A stretch of DNA of 31,801 nt from Glaciecola sp964418575 (lineage in GTDB: Bacteria; Pseudomonadota; Gammaproteobacteria; Enterobacterales; Alteromonadaceae), in contig CAYQMI010000032.1 in the NCBI GenBank assembly GCA_964418575.1, forward strand, positions 1 to 31,801, given 5' to 3'. The position numbers were made by a program, and so were the translations under genes. The notes beneath the pieces were generated by a model. It was not told where the DNA came from. It searched no databases and worked only from the letters and a program-made list of their open reading frames with translations. Position 1 is the stretch's first letter, and each line of letters begins with the position of its first letter. Of the stretch, positions 7,552 through 16,127 are shown in pieces.

Positions 7552-9102
7552 ATGCCAAAAAATAGAAGTGTGAAAAACAATGAGGTGACGTTTGACGCCT
7601 CGCAGCAACTGGTCTCTACCACCGATGTACGCGGTGTAATCACCTATGCAAACGATGTGTTCTGTCAGGTGGCAGGATACAGTGAACAAGAGTTAGTTGG
7701 TCATAGCCATAATATAGTGCGCCATCCCGATATGCCCGCCGCAGGTTTTAAAGACATGTGGGATCATCTAAAAGCAGGTGAGCCGTGGCATGGTATAGTC
7801 AAAAATAGGTGCAAAGACGGCAGTTATTATTGGGTCGATGCTTTTGTGACCCCTATTTATGAAAATAACGAACTGGTTGGCTATCAGTCGGTGCGTGTAA
7901 AACCCAAACCCGAGCAAGTTCAGCGAGCAGAGCAGGTTTATGCCAACATTAATGCAGGCAAAGCAGCAACGCGTTTTCACGCGAGCTATAGTCAAAAGGC
8001 ATCTGCTTTTGCTGTAATGTTATTTTTATTTGCTGCGTATTCAGTCATGCACGGTGGCTGGCTCGCGCTTATTCCCGACGCATTAGCGGTGATTGCGGGG
8101 CTATTTCTTTTTAAATCTGAACTGATTGAAACACCAAAACTGGCCGCTAAATTAAAGTTGCAGTACGACAGCGTGAGTCGTTATATTTTAGGCGGGCACG
8201 GAACCACTGGCATCGTTGATTTTCACCTAGGCATGCAAAAAGCCATGCAGCGCACCATTATTGGCCGCACGCAAGATGCTTCAAAACGAATAGAGGACAT
8301 TGCGCAAAAAACCTTATCAATCGCTCAGCAAACCAATTTAGGCGTGCAGCAACAGCAGCAAGAAATGCTCGCAATCACGCAAGCCATTGAATCAATGCAG
8401 CAGGGCAGTGAATCGGTGGTGCAAAGCACTCAGCAAACTAACTCTAGCGTAGAAGCTACCAATCAGCAGTGTGCAAATGCAAAAACCTTGATATTGAGCG
8501 GTCGCGATGGTGTAACACGTTTGTCGGAAATTGTCGATCAGGCCGCCAGCACTGCAGATTCGCTAATGCAAGCCTCGGAATTGGTAGCGCAAACGATTGG
8601 TGAAATCGAATCGATTGCTGATCAAACCAATTTATTAGCCCTAAACGCCGCAATTGAAGCTGCGCGGGCTGGTGAGAGCGGCAGAGGCTTTTCGGTAGTA
8701 GCAGATGAAGTGCGAGCGCTCTCCACGCGCACGCAAGAGTCCGCTGGGCGCACCATCAGTAGTACCGACGCGATGCGCGACACTATAAAAGAGTGGGTCG
8801 ATAAAATGCACTTCTCAAGAGACACAGCAGTGCAAAGTGCTGAGCAAGCGAATGAGTCTGCCGACAATATTGAAATGATCTATACCATGATAGATGAAAT
8901 TGGCAGCTTACTAGACGGCATTGTGCAAGCGAGCGAAACGCAAAATCAAAGCTGCGCACTGGTTAAAAACAGCATCGACGCAATGCTCAGTGTGGCTGCT
9001 AATACCACCGCAATGAGTGAAGATATGCAGCATAATGCTGAACACCTGCAAAACAATATTCACATGCTCTCAGGATTGGCGAATACCTTTAAAACTGACT
9101 AA
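7552..9102 (+). CDS. Aer-like PAS-domain methyl-accepting chemotaxis/energy-taxis receptor
   Basis: A 516-residue receptor. Residues about 15-115 form a PAS domain very like the FAD-binding PAS of Aer: LVSTTDVRGVITYANDVF, GHSHNIVRHPDMPAAGFKDMW, and GEPWHGIVKNRCKDGSYYWV. Two hydrophobic segments (about 151-165 and 170-188) form a membrane hairpin with no periplasmic domain. The cytoplasmic signalling hairpin contains IADQTNLLALNAAIEAARAGESGRGFSVVADEVRALS. It probably senses redox or respiratory state and signals to CheA/CheW. The start was set at ATG 7552, preceded by AAGG nine bases upstream; the frame opens further upstream at 7420 but that stretch overlaps the divergent gene's start and does not match the family. 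No CheR-docking pentapeptide is visible at the C-terminus. Ligand assignment is inference. Confidence 0.9.
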   Translation: MPKNRSVKNNEVTFDASQQLVSTTDVRGVITYANDVFCQVAGYSEQELVGHSHNIVRHPDMPAAGFKDMWDHLKAGEPWHGIVKNRCKDGSYYWVDAFVTPIYENNELVGYQSVRVKPKPEQVQRAEQVYANINAGKAATRFHASYSQKASAFAVMLFLFAAYSVMHGGWLALIPDALAVIAGLFLFKSELIETPKLAAKLKLQYDSVSRYILGGHGTTGIVDFHLGMQKAMQRTIIGRTQDASKRIEDIAQKTLSIAQQTNLGVQQQQQEMLAITQAIESMQQGSESVVQSTQQTNSSVEATNQQCANAKTLILSGRDGVTRLSEIVDQAASTADSLMQASELVAQTIGEIESIADQTNLLALNAAIEAARAGESGRGFSVVADEVRALSTRTQESAGRTISSTDAMRDTIKEWVDKMHFSRDTAVQSAEQANESADNIEMIYTMIDEIGSLLDGIVQASETQNQSCALVKNSIDAMLSVAANTTAMSEDMQHNAEHLQNNIHMLSGLANTFKTD

Positions 9103-9146
9103 GCGTTAGCTAGGCGAAGAGGACAAATACTTGTAGAGCCTTGATG

Positions 9147-9683
9147 CTACATCGCGCCGATACTAAAACGGTAATCACCACTTTGTAAGTAAAGTGTTTG
9201 CTTACCGTTTTCTGCTATTTGCTGAGCACTATCGGCCCATCTGTAAAGCACGTTTTGATGCACTCGAGCCCAAAGATTCCGCCTGACTAAACAATACGGC
9301 ACAAGGCTACCTTGAAACTCCCGTAACTCAACTGGATGTTCCTCGCCAAGAGCAATTTTATCGCCGCAGTTGGTCACAACGTTTAACACGCCATCTTCAT
9401 AATGCTCGTCTATCACTACAAAGGGCACATCCTCTACGCTTATCCCTATCTTCTCCACAGGAGTGACTAAAAAGTAGTCTTCACCTTCTTTTTTGATCAC
9501 ACTCGCGAAGAGCTTAATCAGAGGCGCACGAGTAAAGGGTGTGCCTTCATGCCACCACTGCCCATTGCGCTTGATGGTTAGATTCATGTCACCACAAAAC
9601 TCCGGGTTCCACTTCTCTACAGGTGGCATAGAAGTGGAATCGCCAGCGTTCGATATTTGCTGCTGTAAGGCGCTAATGTCCAT
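9147..9683 (-). CDS. DUF1285 family protein
   Basis: A 178-residue soluble protein that I recognise as DUF1285: a short N-terminal helix, then VEKWNPEFCGDMNLTIKRNGQWWHEGTPFTRAPLIKLFASVIKKEGEDYFLVTPVEK, a highly characteristic segment, and a second beta-rich half ending LYLQSGDYRFSIGAM. No signal peptide or membrane segment, so cytoplasmic. No function is established to my knowledge; the family is common in gammaproteobacteria and alphaproteobacteria. It follows the DUF3014 gene with a 10-base gap, and its possible ribosome site (TAGGGC) includes the DUF3014 stop codon, so the two are almost certainly one transcript and perhaps coupled. It ends 44 bases from the convergent chemoreceptor gene. 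Family call is good; role unknown. Confidence 0.85.
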   Translation of the reverse strand: MDISALQQQISNAGDSTSMPPVEKWNPEFCGDMNLTIKRNGQWWHEGTPFTRAPLIKLFASVIKKEGEDYFLVTPVEKIGISVEDVPFVVIDEHYEDGVLNVVTNCGDKIALGEEHPVELREFQGSLVPYCLVRRNLWARVHQNVLYRWADSAQQIAENGKQTLYLQSGDYRFSIGAM

Positions 9684-9693
9684 CGTAAAAGCC

Positions 9694-10581
9694 CTACTGG
9701 CGGGCTTCCAGTTCTGCTTTTATTTCGCGCAGTACATCTTTTAAGCGGCGCATATTATCAGGCCCCATGCGGATCATTTGCTTCTGCGGCCCAGAAAGCG
9801 CTTCTAATTTCGGATCGGCAAATTTATACATCACCGTTTCTGAGATGACCTCAATTGGCACTTGCACCTGTGGCGTATCGAGTAACTCATCAATTGCGCG
9901 AATAATGCTTTGATTGAGCTCTTCACCGGGGCGAGATATTTCAGCAAACTTTTCTTGCAGGATTGGTTTGTAGCTCTCGTAAGCAGCAAGTAGCTCTTCT
10001 GTATCTACTGCCTCCACCGCATCTACATAAGGCGTGTAGCGCTGGAAGCTGCTGCGATCTATCCAAAGCTTGTCGGCTTGCTGGTAAGTCGCAAAATCGT
10101 TTTCTGGCGCTACCAGTAAATTGTCCTTCAATGTGATTTCTTCGTTGGCCAAATTATTTACATTGATCACAAACTTTTGCAGGAGCGCGTCGCTCACTAG
10201 AAACTGTGAAATTTGAGGGGAGCGTATTGACTGAACAACGGCGGCTTTTACTGCCATATCGCTTATATCGAGTTCTTGAGGTTCGTCAACTTCAATTGGC
10301 GCTTCAATTACCGGTTCAATATCTTGCACAGGGTCGCTTTCTTCCCCAATCACAACTTCTGTTGGCATTTGCGGGGGTTCGAACACTTCAGGCTCAGCAG
10401 ACGGTTCAGTTTCCATGTCGCTGGGTTCAACAATATCGGTTACTGGCACTTGTGGTACGTCAGCTTCGATGGGAGTGTCTTTACTTGGCCAGAACACGAC
10501 AACAATTAGCAGTGTAAACAATACCCCAGCGACAATTAGATAGGGTTTCATCTGTTGCATTTGGCTGTTATCTTCGCTCAT
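9694..10581 (-). CDS. DUF3014 family membrane-anchored protein
   Basis: A 295-residue protein with a single N-terminal membrane anchor (about residues 12-31, ending VVVFWPSKD), a strongly acidic, proline-rich linker (about 35-105, many E, D and P), and a C-terminal globular domain (about 107-295) of the DUF3014 type. Key stretches are LLQKFVINVNNLA, SFQRYTPYVDAVEAVDTEELLAAYESYKPILQEKFAEI and AIDELLDTPQVQVPIEVI. By topology the globular part is probably periplasmic, held away from the membrane by the linker. GGAG seven bases upstream supports the start. First gene of a two-gene unit with DUF1285. No function known; an envelope-associated structural or scaffolding role is only a guess. Confidence 0.82.
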   Translation of the reverse strand: MSEDNSQMQQMKPYLIVAGVLFTLLIVVVFWPSKDTPIEADVPQVPVTDIVEPSDMETEPSAEPEVFEPPQMPTEVVIGEESDPVQDIEPVIEAPIEVDEPQELDISDMAVKAAVVQSIRSPQISQFLVSDALLQKFVINVNNLANEEITLKDNLLVAPENDFATYQQADKLWIDRSSFQRYTPYVDAVEAVDTEELLAAYESYKPILQEKFAEISRPGEELNQSIIRAIDELLDTPQVQVPIEVISETVMYKFADPKLEALSGPQKQMIRMGPDNMRRLKDVLREIKAELEARQ

Positions 10582-10963
10582 AAAATTCTCCGCAGTGTAG
10601 GGCTTACTAAGGCGTACGTATAATTAGCAATTGATGGTTCTTTGCATCATCATACAATAATCGTCAAACTAACACTCATTTATAAAACAAGCGCGAGCCA
10701 GCCCTAATTAAATTGATGTAAATACACTTATTTTTAGCATGCAAAACATCTTACTTGTAATACTTGATATGGTGTTGACTCCGTAGATTTCAAATAATTC
10801 CTTTGTTTTTATACGGTTTTTTTAGAATATGGACGTTTTCAGTAGCTTAAGTACGCAAGCTAAGCTAGCTGAAAACATGAACCAAATGGTCATGCTCTCG
10901 TAAAGAAATTTGTGATAATAGCGAGCCTGCACTTGGTGTATAGACTAAAAGGACCTATGCGAT
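10582..10963. other. Intergenic region with a structured leader for the downstream gene
   Basis: 382 bases between the divergent DUF3014 and DUF6482-type genes. The left half is AT-rich and must hold both promoters, but I could not settle on convincing -35/-10 pairs. The right half contains a strong hairpin (10835-10876) followed by a second smaller one (10876-10894), and a 24-codon ATG-to-stop frame (10829-10903) covering both. Confidence 0.6.
10835..10876 (+). promoter_or_regulatory. Strong hairpin upstream of the DUF6482-type gene
   Basis: Arm gttttcagtagctta (10835-10849) pairs with taagctagctgaaaac (10861-10876): 15 base pairs with one bulged G and an 11-base loop. No T-tract follows, so it is not a standard terminator. 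A second hairpin (10876-10894, catga/tcatg with ccaaatgg at its tip) follows immediately. It ends about 87 bases before the DUF6482-type start, a position suited to a leader RNA element or a dyad operator. Function inferred only from position. Confidence 0.5.
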
Positions 10964-11272
10964 ATGCATAAATTTTACATCGAAGATATTAGAAAGAACC
11001 CCATCTCCATTGTGACTCTAGAAGTGCAGTCTTTTGAGATGAATGTGTACTTAGTAAAACTCTACACCAACGAGGCAGACGGTTTTGTATATGACGCTAG
11101 CGAAAGACCCATGCGTTTTAATAACTCTCAGCAAATACGTGATGCTTTTGAGCTTTGTATGGTGGACAAAGCGGTTATGGTTCATGATTCGCCATATGAT
11201 GAGATGATTGGCAATCCAAATAAAGCCGAGCCCTCTATGCAAATGCCCTTTTCTATGGAGCAACCATACTGA
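10964..11272 (+). CDS. DUF6482-type small protein
   Basis: A 102-residue, probably cytoplasmic protein without signal peptide or membrane helix. The opening MHKFYIEDIRKNP, the MNVYLVKLYTNEADGFVYDASERPMRFNNSQQIRDAFE core and the tail rich in methionine and proline agree with what I recall of DUF6482, a family of about 100-residue proteins in marine gammaproteobacteria; this family call is from memory and moderate. AAAGGA at 10948-10953 gives a good ribosome site ten bases upstream. It stands alone: divergent from DUF3014, convergent with the MscS gene 36 bases away, where a perfect 12-base palindrome (11274-11285) lies. The structured DNA upstream suggests regulated expression. No function is known. 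Confidence 0.7.
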   Translation: MHKFYIEDIRKNPISIVTLEVQSFEMNVYLVKLYTNEADGFVYDASERPMRFNNSQQIRDAFELCMVDKAVMVHDSPYDEMIGNPNKAEPSMQMPFSMEQPY

Positions 11273-11308
11273 ACATGCCGGCATGGTATAACCATACACC
11301 GACGGCGA

Positions 11309-12355
11309 TTAAGGCTCGTTTTCATCTTTTTGCCTGAGAATAACAAGGCGTTGCTGTTTGCTAAGCAACTGGCTCTGTAGCTTTGGTTTTTCCTCCCCCT
11401 GCGCTGACTTTATTTGTTGTTCGAGCAACGTAATGTGCTCCTGCAAGTTTTGAATCTGCATCTCTCGACTTTCAGCCTCTTCTGCCTTATCAAAAATAAT
11501 TTCTTCGGGCTTTGCTTCATTTTGGCTAGCCTCGGCTTTTTTGCTTGGCGCTTTAGCTATAATCGGAGGTAAATCATCCATGCGGCGCTGATTCATAAAG
11601 TTTGGTGAGACTATCTCAATATTATCGCCATGCAGGGTATCCAAAACACTGGACATGAGTTTAGAGCGCGCCGATATCATGCTTTTCACTTCTGTTAATA
11701 AGCCTGAAATACGGTATGAGACGCTAAAATCTCCTAACTCAATAATTTGCACAAAGGGTTCTTCTAAACCTATTTCCTTAGCTGCCTCAATCAATAGCTT
11801 TTCAACACGCTTGTGATGTAATTCGTAACCAAGAGATAAATTCGCTGAAATAATTGTTCCAGAAGACCGCACCACTTTAATAGGATGCGACAGCATAAAG
11901 CTATTGGTGAGATGAATAAGTTCTCGATGCTCGGTTTGCACCTCCGTATCGAACAAGCCTTTTTGTGTAACCCGCCCGGAATGCTCTTGCACTTTAATAA
12001 AATCCCCGGTTCTAAAAGGATTGGTGATGCGCATAACGATGCCGGCCATGAGATTTGCCACAATATTAGTGGACGAAAAAGCAATAACACCAGACAGCAA
12101 AATACCAATTAGCGCTAGCACCTGATTACGAATGCTTGGGTCTATCGGAAGGGAAATAACCAAAGTAACTATGCTTACCACATACACCAATAACAAAATT
12201 AATTGGCGCGGAAATTTTTGTGACATGCTAAGGGTTTTATTACCCAGCAATAACTTGTGAAGCAAACTGAGAACTAGCACAACAAAAATGCACAAGATAA
12301 TAAATGGTAACAGACTCATGCCAATGGTAATAACGTCTTCAATAATAGTTTGCAT
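11309..12355 (-). CDS. MscS-family mechanosensitive-type channel with C-terminal coiled coil
   Basis: A 348-residue inner-membrane protein. Hydrophobic segments at about 13-33, 50-69 and 79-110 give the three-helix MscS arrangement; the third is followed by the diagnostic NPFRTGDFIKV stretch that leads into the beta domain (about 115-170), and by an alpha/beta domain to about 250. Residues about 285-340 are rich in E, Q and L and look like a coiled coil, an addition to the basic MscS layout. The typical role is ion or solute release on membrane tension. It is the last gene of a leftward operon, 29 bases after the ABC1 kinase gene. No good ribosome site is seen before the ATG at 12355. The glycine/alanine pore packing is less regular than in E. 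coli MscS. Confidence 0.85.
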   Translation of the reverse strand: MQTIIEDVITIGMSLLPFIILCIFVVLVLSLLHKLLLGNKTLSMSQKFPRQLILLLVYVVSIVTLVISLPIDPSIRNQVLALIGILLSGVIAFSSTNIVANLMAGIVMRITNPFRTGDFIKVQEHSGRVTQKGLFDTEVQTEHRELIHLTNSFMLSHPIKVVRSSGTIISANLSLGYELHHKRVEKLLIEAAKEIGLEEPFVQIIELGDFSVSYRISGLLTEVKSMISARSKLMSSVLDTLHGDNIEIVSPNFMNQRRMDDLPPIIAKAPSKKAEASQNEAKPEEIIFDKAEEAESREMQIQNLQEHITLLEQQIKSAQGEEKPKLQSQLLSKQQRLVILRQKDENEP

Positions 12356-12384
12356 AGGAGCAAAGCCGTAAATACGTGAGAGTA

Positions 12385-13719
12385 TTAGATATTAGAGCAA
12401 GCGCCCACTTGATTAGCAAGAAGCTTACGAAGTTCAACACCACACTGCATTTTATTTGCGAGCATGACCATGCCACTAACCTTACGATTCACCAGAGCCA
12501 CGTCAAAGTTTGGGGGCTCAATGGCCTTGCGATGCTGCATGAGAATTTTAGTCGCATCAAATAGGCGTTGAATGAGGGCAGCTTCTTTAAAGTTATACTT
12601 ATTAGATTGTAAGCACTCACTTGCCATCAAACATCCATTTAAAATGGCTTGCCGCACGTCATCAGGCATGCTGTTGTGAATAAGCTTTAAGCCCCGCATT
12701 GCTTGTTCCATAGCGCTTAGGTCTTGTGCCTGCATGGCAATCGCCATGTTTTTATAATGGCTTTGCATGTCGTTGTGAATTGCTCTACAAGCGCCAAAAT
12801 CTAACAAGGCTATTTGCTTGGACTTAGGCAAATAGAGGTAATTGGCAAAATTAGGGTCGCTTTGTATTAAGCTAAATTCGAATAGCTCCCTAAGCATTAG
12901 CTCAAACAAATGCGTCATTACCAAGCTTTTGTCTTCTATGCTTGCCTCAAGCAGTGACTCAATGGGTTTGCCCTCAATAAACGACATACACAAAATTTTA
13001 TCGTTACTGAGTTCATCGTTTACGGCGGGAACAACAAAGGTGTTTGAATCTTGTAAACGTTCTGCGAAGTGTTTTAGATACTTGGCCTCTTGGTGATAGT
13101 CCGCTTCAGCTTTGAGTTGAGATTTTGCTTGTTCTAGCAGTTCATCTATAGCAAAGCCCTTTGGCAGCATACCGCTTAGTTTCAACAGCCGGCCTATATT
13201 ATTGACGTCGCTGTCGATACTTTGGGCAACGCCGGGGTACTGAACTTTGACGGCCAAGAACTCACCCGTATGAAGCTGCGCTTTGTGCACCTGTCCGATA
13301 GATGCTGAGGCGATAGGTTCAAAACTAAAATAACGAAAATGACGCGCCCATCCCTCGCCCCATTGGCTATTTAATGTTTCTAATAGCTGGCTTTTGGGCA
13401 TGGCATCGGCGCCTTGTCGGAGGGTTGCCAAAATAGGCTCCCATTCGGGCGGTAAAAACTCACCTGCGTCCATCGACAGCATTTGCCCAACTTTCATGGC
13501 GGCGCCGCGCATTTCACTTAGGCTTTTTGTAAGTGATGAAGCGTTGTTTGTGGTCAGTAAGGTAGATTGCAAAGAAGGTCGCTGAGCTTTTAATAACTGC
13601 CCCGCCGTATTGCGTAAGGTATGCGAGGCAATGCTTCCTGCCAAACTGGTAAGTTTACCGAGCCTTGATAAACGCGATGCGGGGACTTTGCTGAGTCTTC
13701 CCTCTGGTTTGTTTGCCAT
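12385..13719 (-). CDS. ABC1/UbiB-type atypical kinase
   Basis: A 444-residue protein of the ABC1 (AarF/UbiB/COQ8) atypical kinase family. Hallmarks are the KxGQ motif (Lys76-Gln79 in AMKVGQMLSMD), the alanine-rich nucleotide loop (ASASIGQVH, about 137-145), the ATP-binding lysine Lys158 in AVKVQYPG, the catalytic-loop equivalent QSDPNFANYL (Asp288) and the metal-binding LLDFGA (Asp307). All key residues are intact. Relatives support ubiquinone synthesis or lipid handling, but there is no ubi gene nearby, and unlike UbiB this one lacks obvious C-terminal membrane helices, so I would not call it ubiB. It lies between a small membrane protein and an MscS-type channel in one operon. AAGGAG lies just before the ATG. 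Substrate unknown. Confidence 0.87.
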   Translation of the reverse strand: MANKPEGRLSKVPASRLSRLGKLTSLAGSIASHTLRNTAGQLLKAQRPSLQSTLLTTNNASSLTKSLSEMRGAAMKVGQMLSMDAGEFLPPEWEPILATLRQGADAMPKSQLLETLNSQWGEGWARHFRYFSFEPIASASIGQVHKAQLHTGEFLAVKVQYPGVAQSIDSDVNNIGRLLKLSGMLPKGFAIDELLEQAKSQLKAEADYHQEAKYLKHFAERLQDSNTFVVPAVNDELSNDKILCMSFIEGKPIESLLEASIEDKSLVMTHLFELMLRELFEFSLIQSDPNFANYLYLPKSKQIALLDFGACRAIHNDMQSHYKNMAIAMQAQDLSAMEQAMRGLKLIHNSMPDDVRQAILNGCLMASECLQSNKYNFKEAALIQRLFDATKILMQHRKAIEPPNFDVALVNRKVSGMVMLANKMQCGVELRKLLANQVGACSNI

Positions 13720-13742
13720 GTGCTCCTTAGTACATCTTTAAG

Positions 13743-14030
13743 TTAAAGCTGAAACCCGACCAATAATACGATGGCAGCGAGCAGAGCGACGTAAGGCAGA
13801 GGCGATTGCCACACTGACAAGGGCGGAACCTCTTCATGAGAATGCTGAATGTTCATTTGCGCTTGTTGTTTTTTATTAGCTTCATTGCGTTTATGGCGCC
13901 AATACAAAAATGCGACAAATACAACAAACAAAACAATGGCTAGCGTCATGCTAAAACCTTCGTAAATATATGCCGTGTAAAAATACAAGACGACATAAGC
14001 GGCCGCGCTTAGCCAAAAAAAATACTTCAT
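13743..14030 (-). CDS. Small hypothetical membrane protein
   Basis: A 95-residue protein with hydrophobic segments at about 4-20, 27-44 and 75-94, and a charged, glutamine- and histidine-rich segment between the second and third (RHKRNEANKKQQAQ). I do not recognise a family. GGAG six bases before the ATG and the 23-base gap to the ABC1 kinase gene support a real gene at the head of a three-gene operon. It might be a membrane partner of the kinase or the channel, but nothing in the sequence shows that. Confidence 0.65.
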   Translation of the reverse strand: MKYFFWLSAAAYVVLYFYTAYIYEGFSMTLAIVLFVVFVAFLYWRHKRNEANKKQQAQMNIQHSHEEVPPLSVWQSPLPYVALLAAIVLLVGFQL

Positions 14031-14256
14031 ATAAACTCCAACTAAAAAAGAGCGGAATGCTTTGTCATCTTTGCAGATTTTGACGCTTTAGCAAGATAAT
14101 ACCCGCTACAGTCAAATACTGTTCAAATTTGAGTGCAGATAAATTGTGTTCAAGCCCATTTCACTGCCCCTGCTCAAATGTTGATAAAGGTTTTTGATTT
14201 AATACTGGCTCTTGTGTATGTTGACGCTCCTATTCAAAACAATAACAAAAGCATTT

Positions 14257-15522
14257 ATGACTAACGATAATCCAGCAGTTTCTCAAACTGAAAGTCAAAG
14301 CCAAGAAAAATCATCAGCCAAGCAATATGACTTCATCCTATATGGTGCCACCTCTTTTGTGGGTCAAATTATGTTGGAGTACTTATCGGCTTATTCTAAA
14401 GCAAATACTGAAGAGTTTTCTTGGGCGATTGCGGCGCGAAATGAACAAAAGTTACTGCAGTTAAAATCTGAGTATGGTCTTGATGCGCTTGACCACTATG
14501 TGGCAGATGCCCATGAACAAGATAAACTCAGAACGCTGTGTGAAAAAACCAAAGTGATAGTCACTACCGTTGGCCCATATGCCCTTTATGGCGAAAGCTT
14601 GATTGCCGCTTGCGCTAAAAGCGGCACAGATTACTGCGACCTCACCGGCGAGCCGCAGTGGATAAAAGCCATGTTAGATAAATACGAAGCAGATGCAAAA
14701 GCCTCCGGCGCACGTATTGTAAATTGCGCAGGTTTTGACTCTATTCCTTCTGACTTAGGAGTGTATCTATCGCAAAGCTTAGCCATTGAAAAAACAGGCG
14801 CACCAGCGAAACAAATTAAGATGCGAGTACGCCGCTTAAAAGGCACAGCCTCCGGCGGCACCGTTGCGAGTTTATTAAACGTGCTAAAAGAAGCGGGTGA
14901 TAATGCCCAGCTTAAGCGTTTATTGGTAAATCCTTATATGCTTTGTTCAAATGACCACAGCTTTTCGCATCGACAAAAAAATCATAAAAAAGCCGAGTTT
15001 GACGATGACTTAAAGATTTGGACCATGCCCTTTGTAATGGCAGCTATTAATGAACGCATTGTGCATCGCAGTAATTACTTGCTAAACGATCTTTACGGAA
15101 AAGACTTTATATACGATGAGGCGATGTCGGCTAAAACAGCATCGAGCGCATGGATAACGACCTTGGGCCTGGGCGCATTTGTTGGCGCCGCGAGTATCAC
15201 GCCTATCCGCAATTTACTTACCAAGTATGTATTGCCTAAGCCGGGCGAAGGACCAACAAAACAGCAGCAAGAAGACGGCCTTTTCGATATGCGTTTTTAC
15301 GCATCATTAAGCGATTCACAGCAACAAGTGGTGCAAGTATATGGCGATAGGGACCCTGGTTACGGTGCAACGGCTAAAATGTTGTCACAAGTTGCTCTGT
15401 GTTTGAGTAAAGATGTGAATGAAGTGGAAGGGGGCTTCTGGACACCCGCGGCAGCCTTGGCTAAGCCATTAATGGAAAGGTTGGCGCAGCATGCCGGCGT
15501 TACTGTAAAAGAGATGAGCTAA
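14257..15522 (+). CDS. Saccharopine dehydrogenase-like / trans-acting enoyl reductase family oxidoreductase
   Basis: A 421-residue NAD(P)-dependent oxidoreductase. Residues 26-36 (FILYGATSFVG) form the dinucleotide-binding turn, followed by WAIAARNEQKL, TTVGPYALYGESLIAACAKSGTDYCDLTGE and VNCAGFDSIPSDLG, the characteristic motifs of the saccharopine dehydrogenase-like group related to mycobacterial trans-acting enoyl reductases. A hydrophobic segment near 300-320 suggests membrane or lipid association. The role is probably in lipid metabolism, not lysine synthesis. I start at ATG 14257 because the frame upstream (TTG 14212, ATG 14218) adds residues unlike the family; no start has a clear ribosome site. 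It is divergent from the small membrane protein and ends 11 bases from the convergent protease gene. Confidence 0.82.
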   Translation: MTNDNPAVSQTESQSQEKSSAKQYDFILYGATSFVGQIMLEYLSAYSKANTEEFSWAIAARNEQKLLQLKSEYGLDALDHYVADAHEQDKLRTLCEKTKVIVTTVGPYALYGESLIAACAKSGTDYCDLTGEPQWIKAMLDKYEADAKASGARIVNCAGFDSIPSDLGVYLSQSLAIEKTGAPAKQIKMRVRRLKGTASGGTVASLLNVLKEAGDNAQLKRLLVNPYMLCSNDHSFSHRQKNHKKAEFDDDLKIWTMPFVMAAINERIVHRSNYLLNDLYGKDFIYDEAMSAKTASSAWITTLGLGAFVGAASITPIRNLLTKYVLPKPGEGPTKQQQEDGLFDMRFYASLSDSQQQVVQVYGDRDPGYGATAKMLSQVALCLSKDVNEVEGGFWTPAAALAKPLMERLAQHAGVTVKEMS

Positions 15523-15533
15523 AACCTCAGTGT

Positions 15534-16127
15534 TTAAATTGTTTTTAAGGTTAACACCTCGCCTCGCTGCGTCCATTCAAGCTGTTTTAATGCGCTCATG
15601 CCTAGCAATATTTTGTCGGAGCGCATGCCGGGGTTGAGGTTGGCATCTACGTTATAAAGCGTTATATCGCCGATTTTAAGCTCCCTTATGGTGGTTTGTG
15701 CCACTTGCACCGTGCCATTAGCGGTAAGCGCGGTATATCGTTTGCCAGGCTGTAAGCCTAAAGCATCGCCTAAGGCCGCTCCAATCGATACATTGGTGGC
15801 GCCAGTATCGAGTAAAAATGTCACTTCTTGACCATTGATCTCACCTGAGGTCACATAATGTCCCATTCTATTTTGTTTAAGCTGAACCGATATGCCAGAT
15901 TCAGTGCGCATCGACAGTGGCTCCTGATTTGGGTTATAACGCTCATCGAGCATGCCTGAAAAATATGCTCCTAATAAACCTAGGCCCATTACCCAAGCAA
16001 CAACAAACATCCAAATTCCCATTTGAGAACTTGCTTTGTGCTGAGCTGATTCGTCGTTTGCGTTGTTATGATTCAATTCGACAGGCTCCTTTATTAGCAA
16101 TTTTGGTAAACATTCTTCAGTAAACAT
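15534..16127 (-). CDS. Membrane-anchored retropepsin-like aspartic protease (TIGR02281 type)
   Basis: A 197-residue protein with a cytoplasmic N-terminal tail (about 1-36), one membrane helix (about 37-57) and a single-lobed aspartic protease domain in the periplasm. The active site is FLLDTGATNVSI with Asp107; the second half has the GDITLYNVDANL and KILLGMSALKQLE segments expected of clan AA retropepsins. Such enzymes work as homodimers. It fits the TIGR02281 type of bacterial clan AA proteases. The start ATG at 16127 has no visible ribosome site, and an internal ATG at 16022 would begin right at the helix. Divergent from the M16 peptidase gene across a palindromic element. Target unknown. 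Confidence 0.85.
   Translation of the reverse strand: MFTEECLPKLLIKEPVELNHNNANDESAQHKASSQMGIWMFVVAWVMGLGLLGAYFSGMLDERYNPNQEPLSMRTESGISVQLKQNRMGHYVTSGEINGQEVTFLLDTGATNVSIGAALGDALGLQPGKRYTALTANGTVQVAQTTIRELKIGDITLYNVDANLNPGMRSDKILLGMSALKQLEWTQRGEVLTLKTI

Noticed and set aside
11274..11285. Terminator after the DUF6482-type gene (catgccggcatg)
   Set aside because: It is a perfect 12-base palindrome, but with no loop and no T-run on either strand it does not qualify as an intrinsic terminator.
12385..13719. True ubiB gene of ubiquinone synthesis
   Set aside because: The kinase motifs fit the ABC1 family, but there are no ubi neighbours and no clear C-terminal membrane helices as in UbiB.
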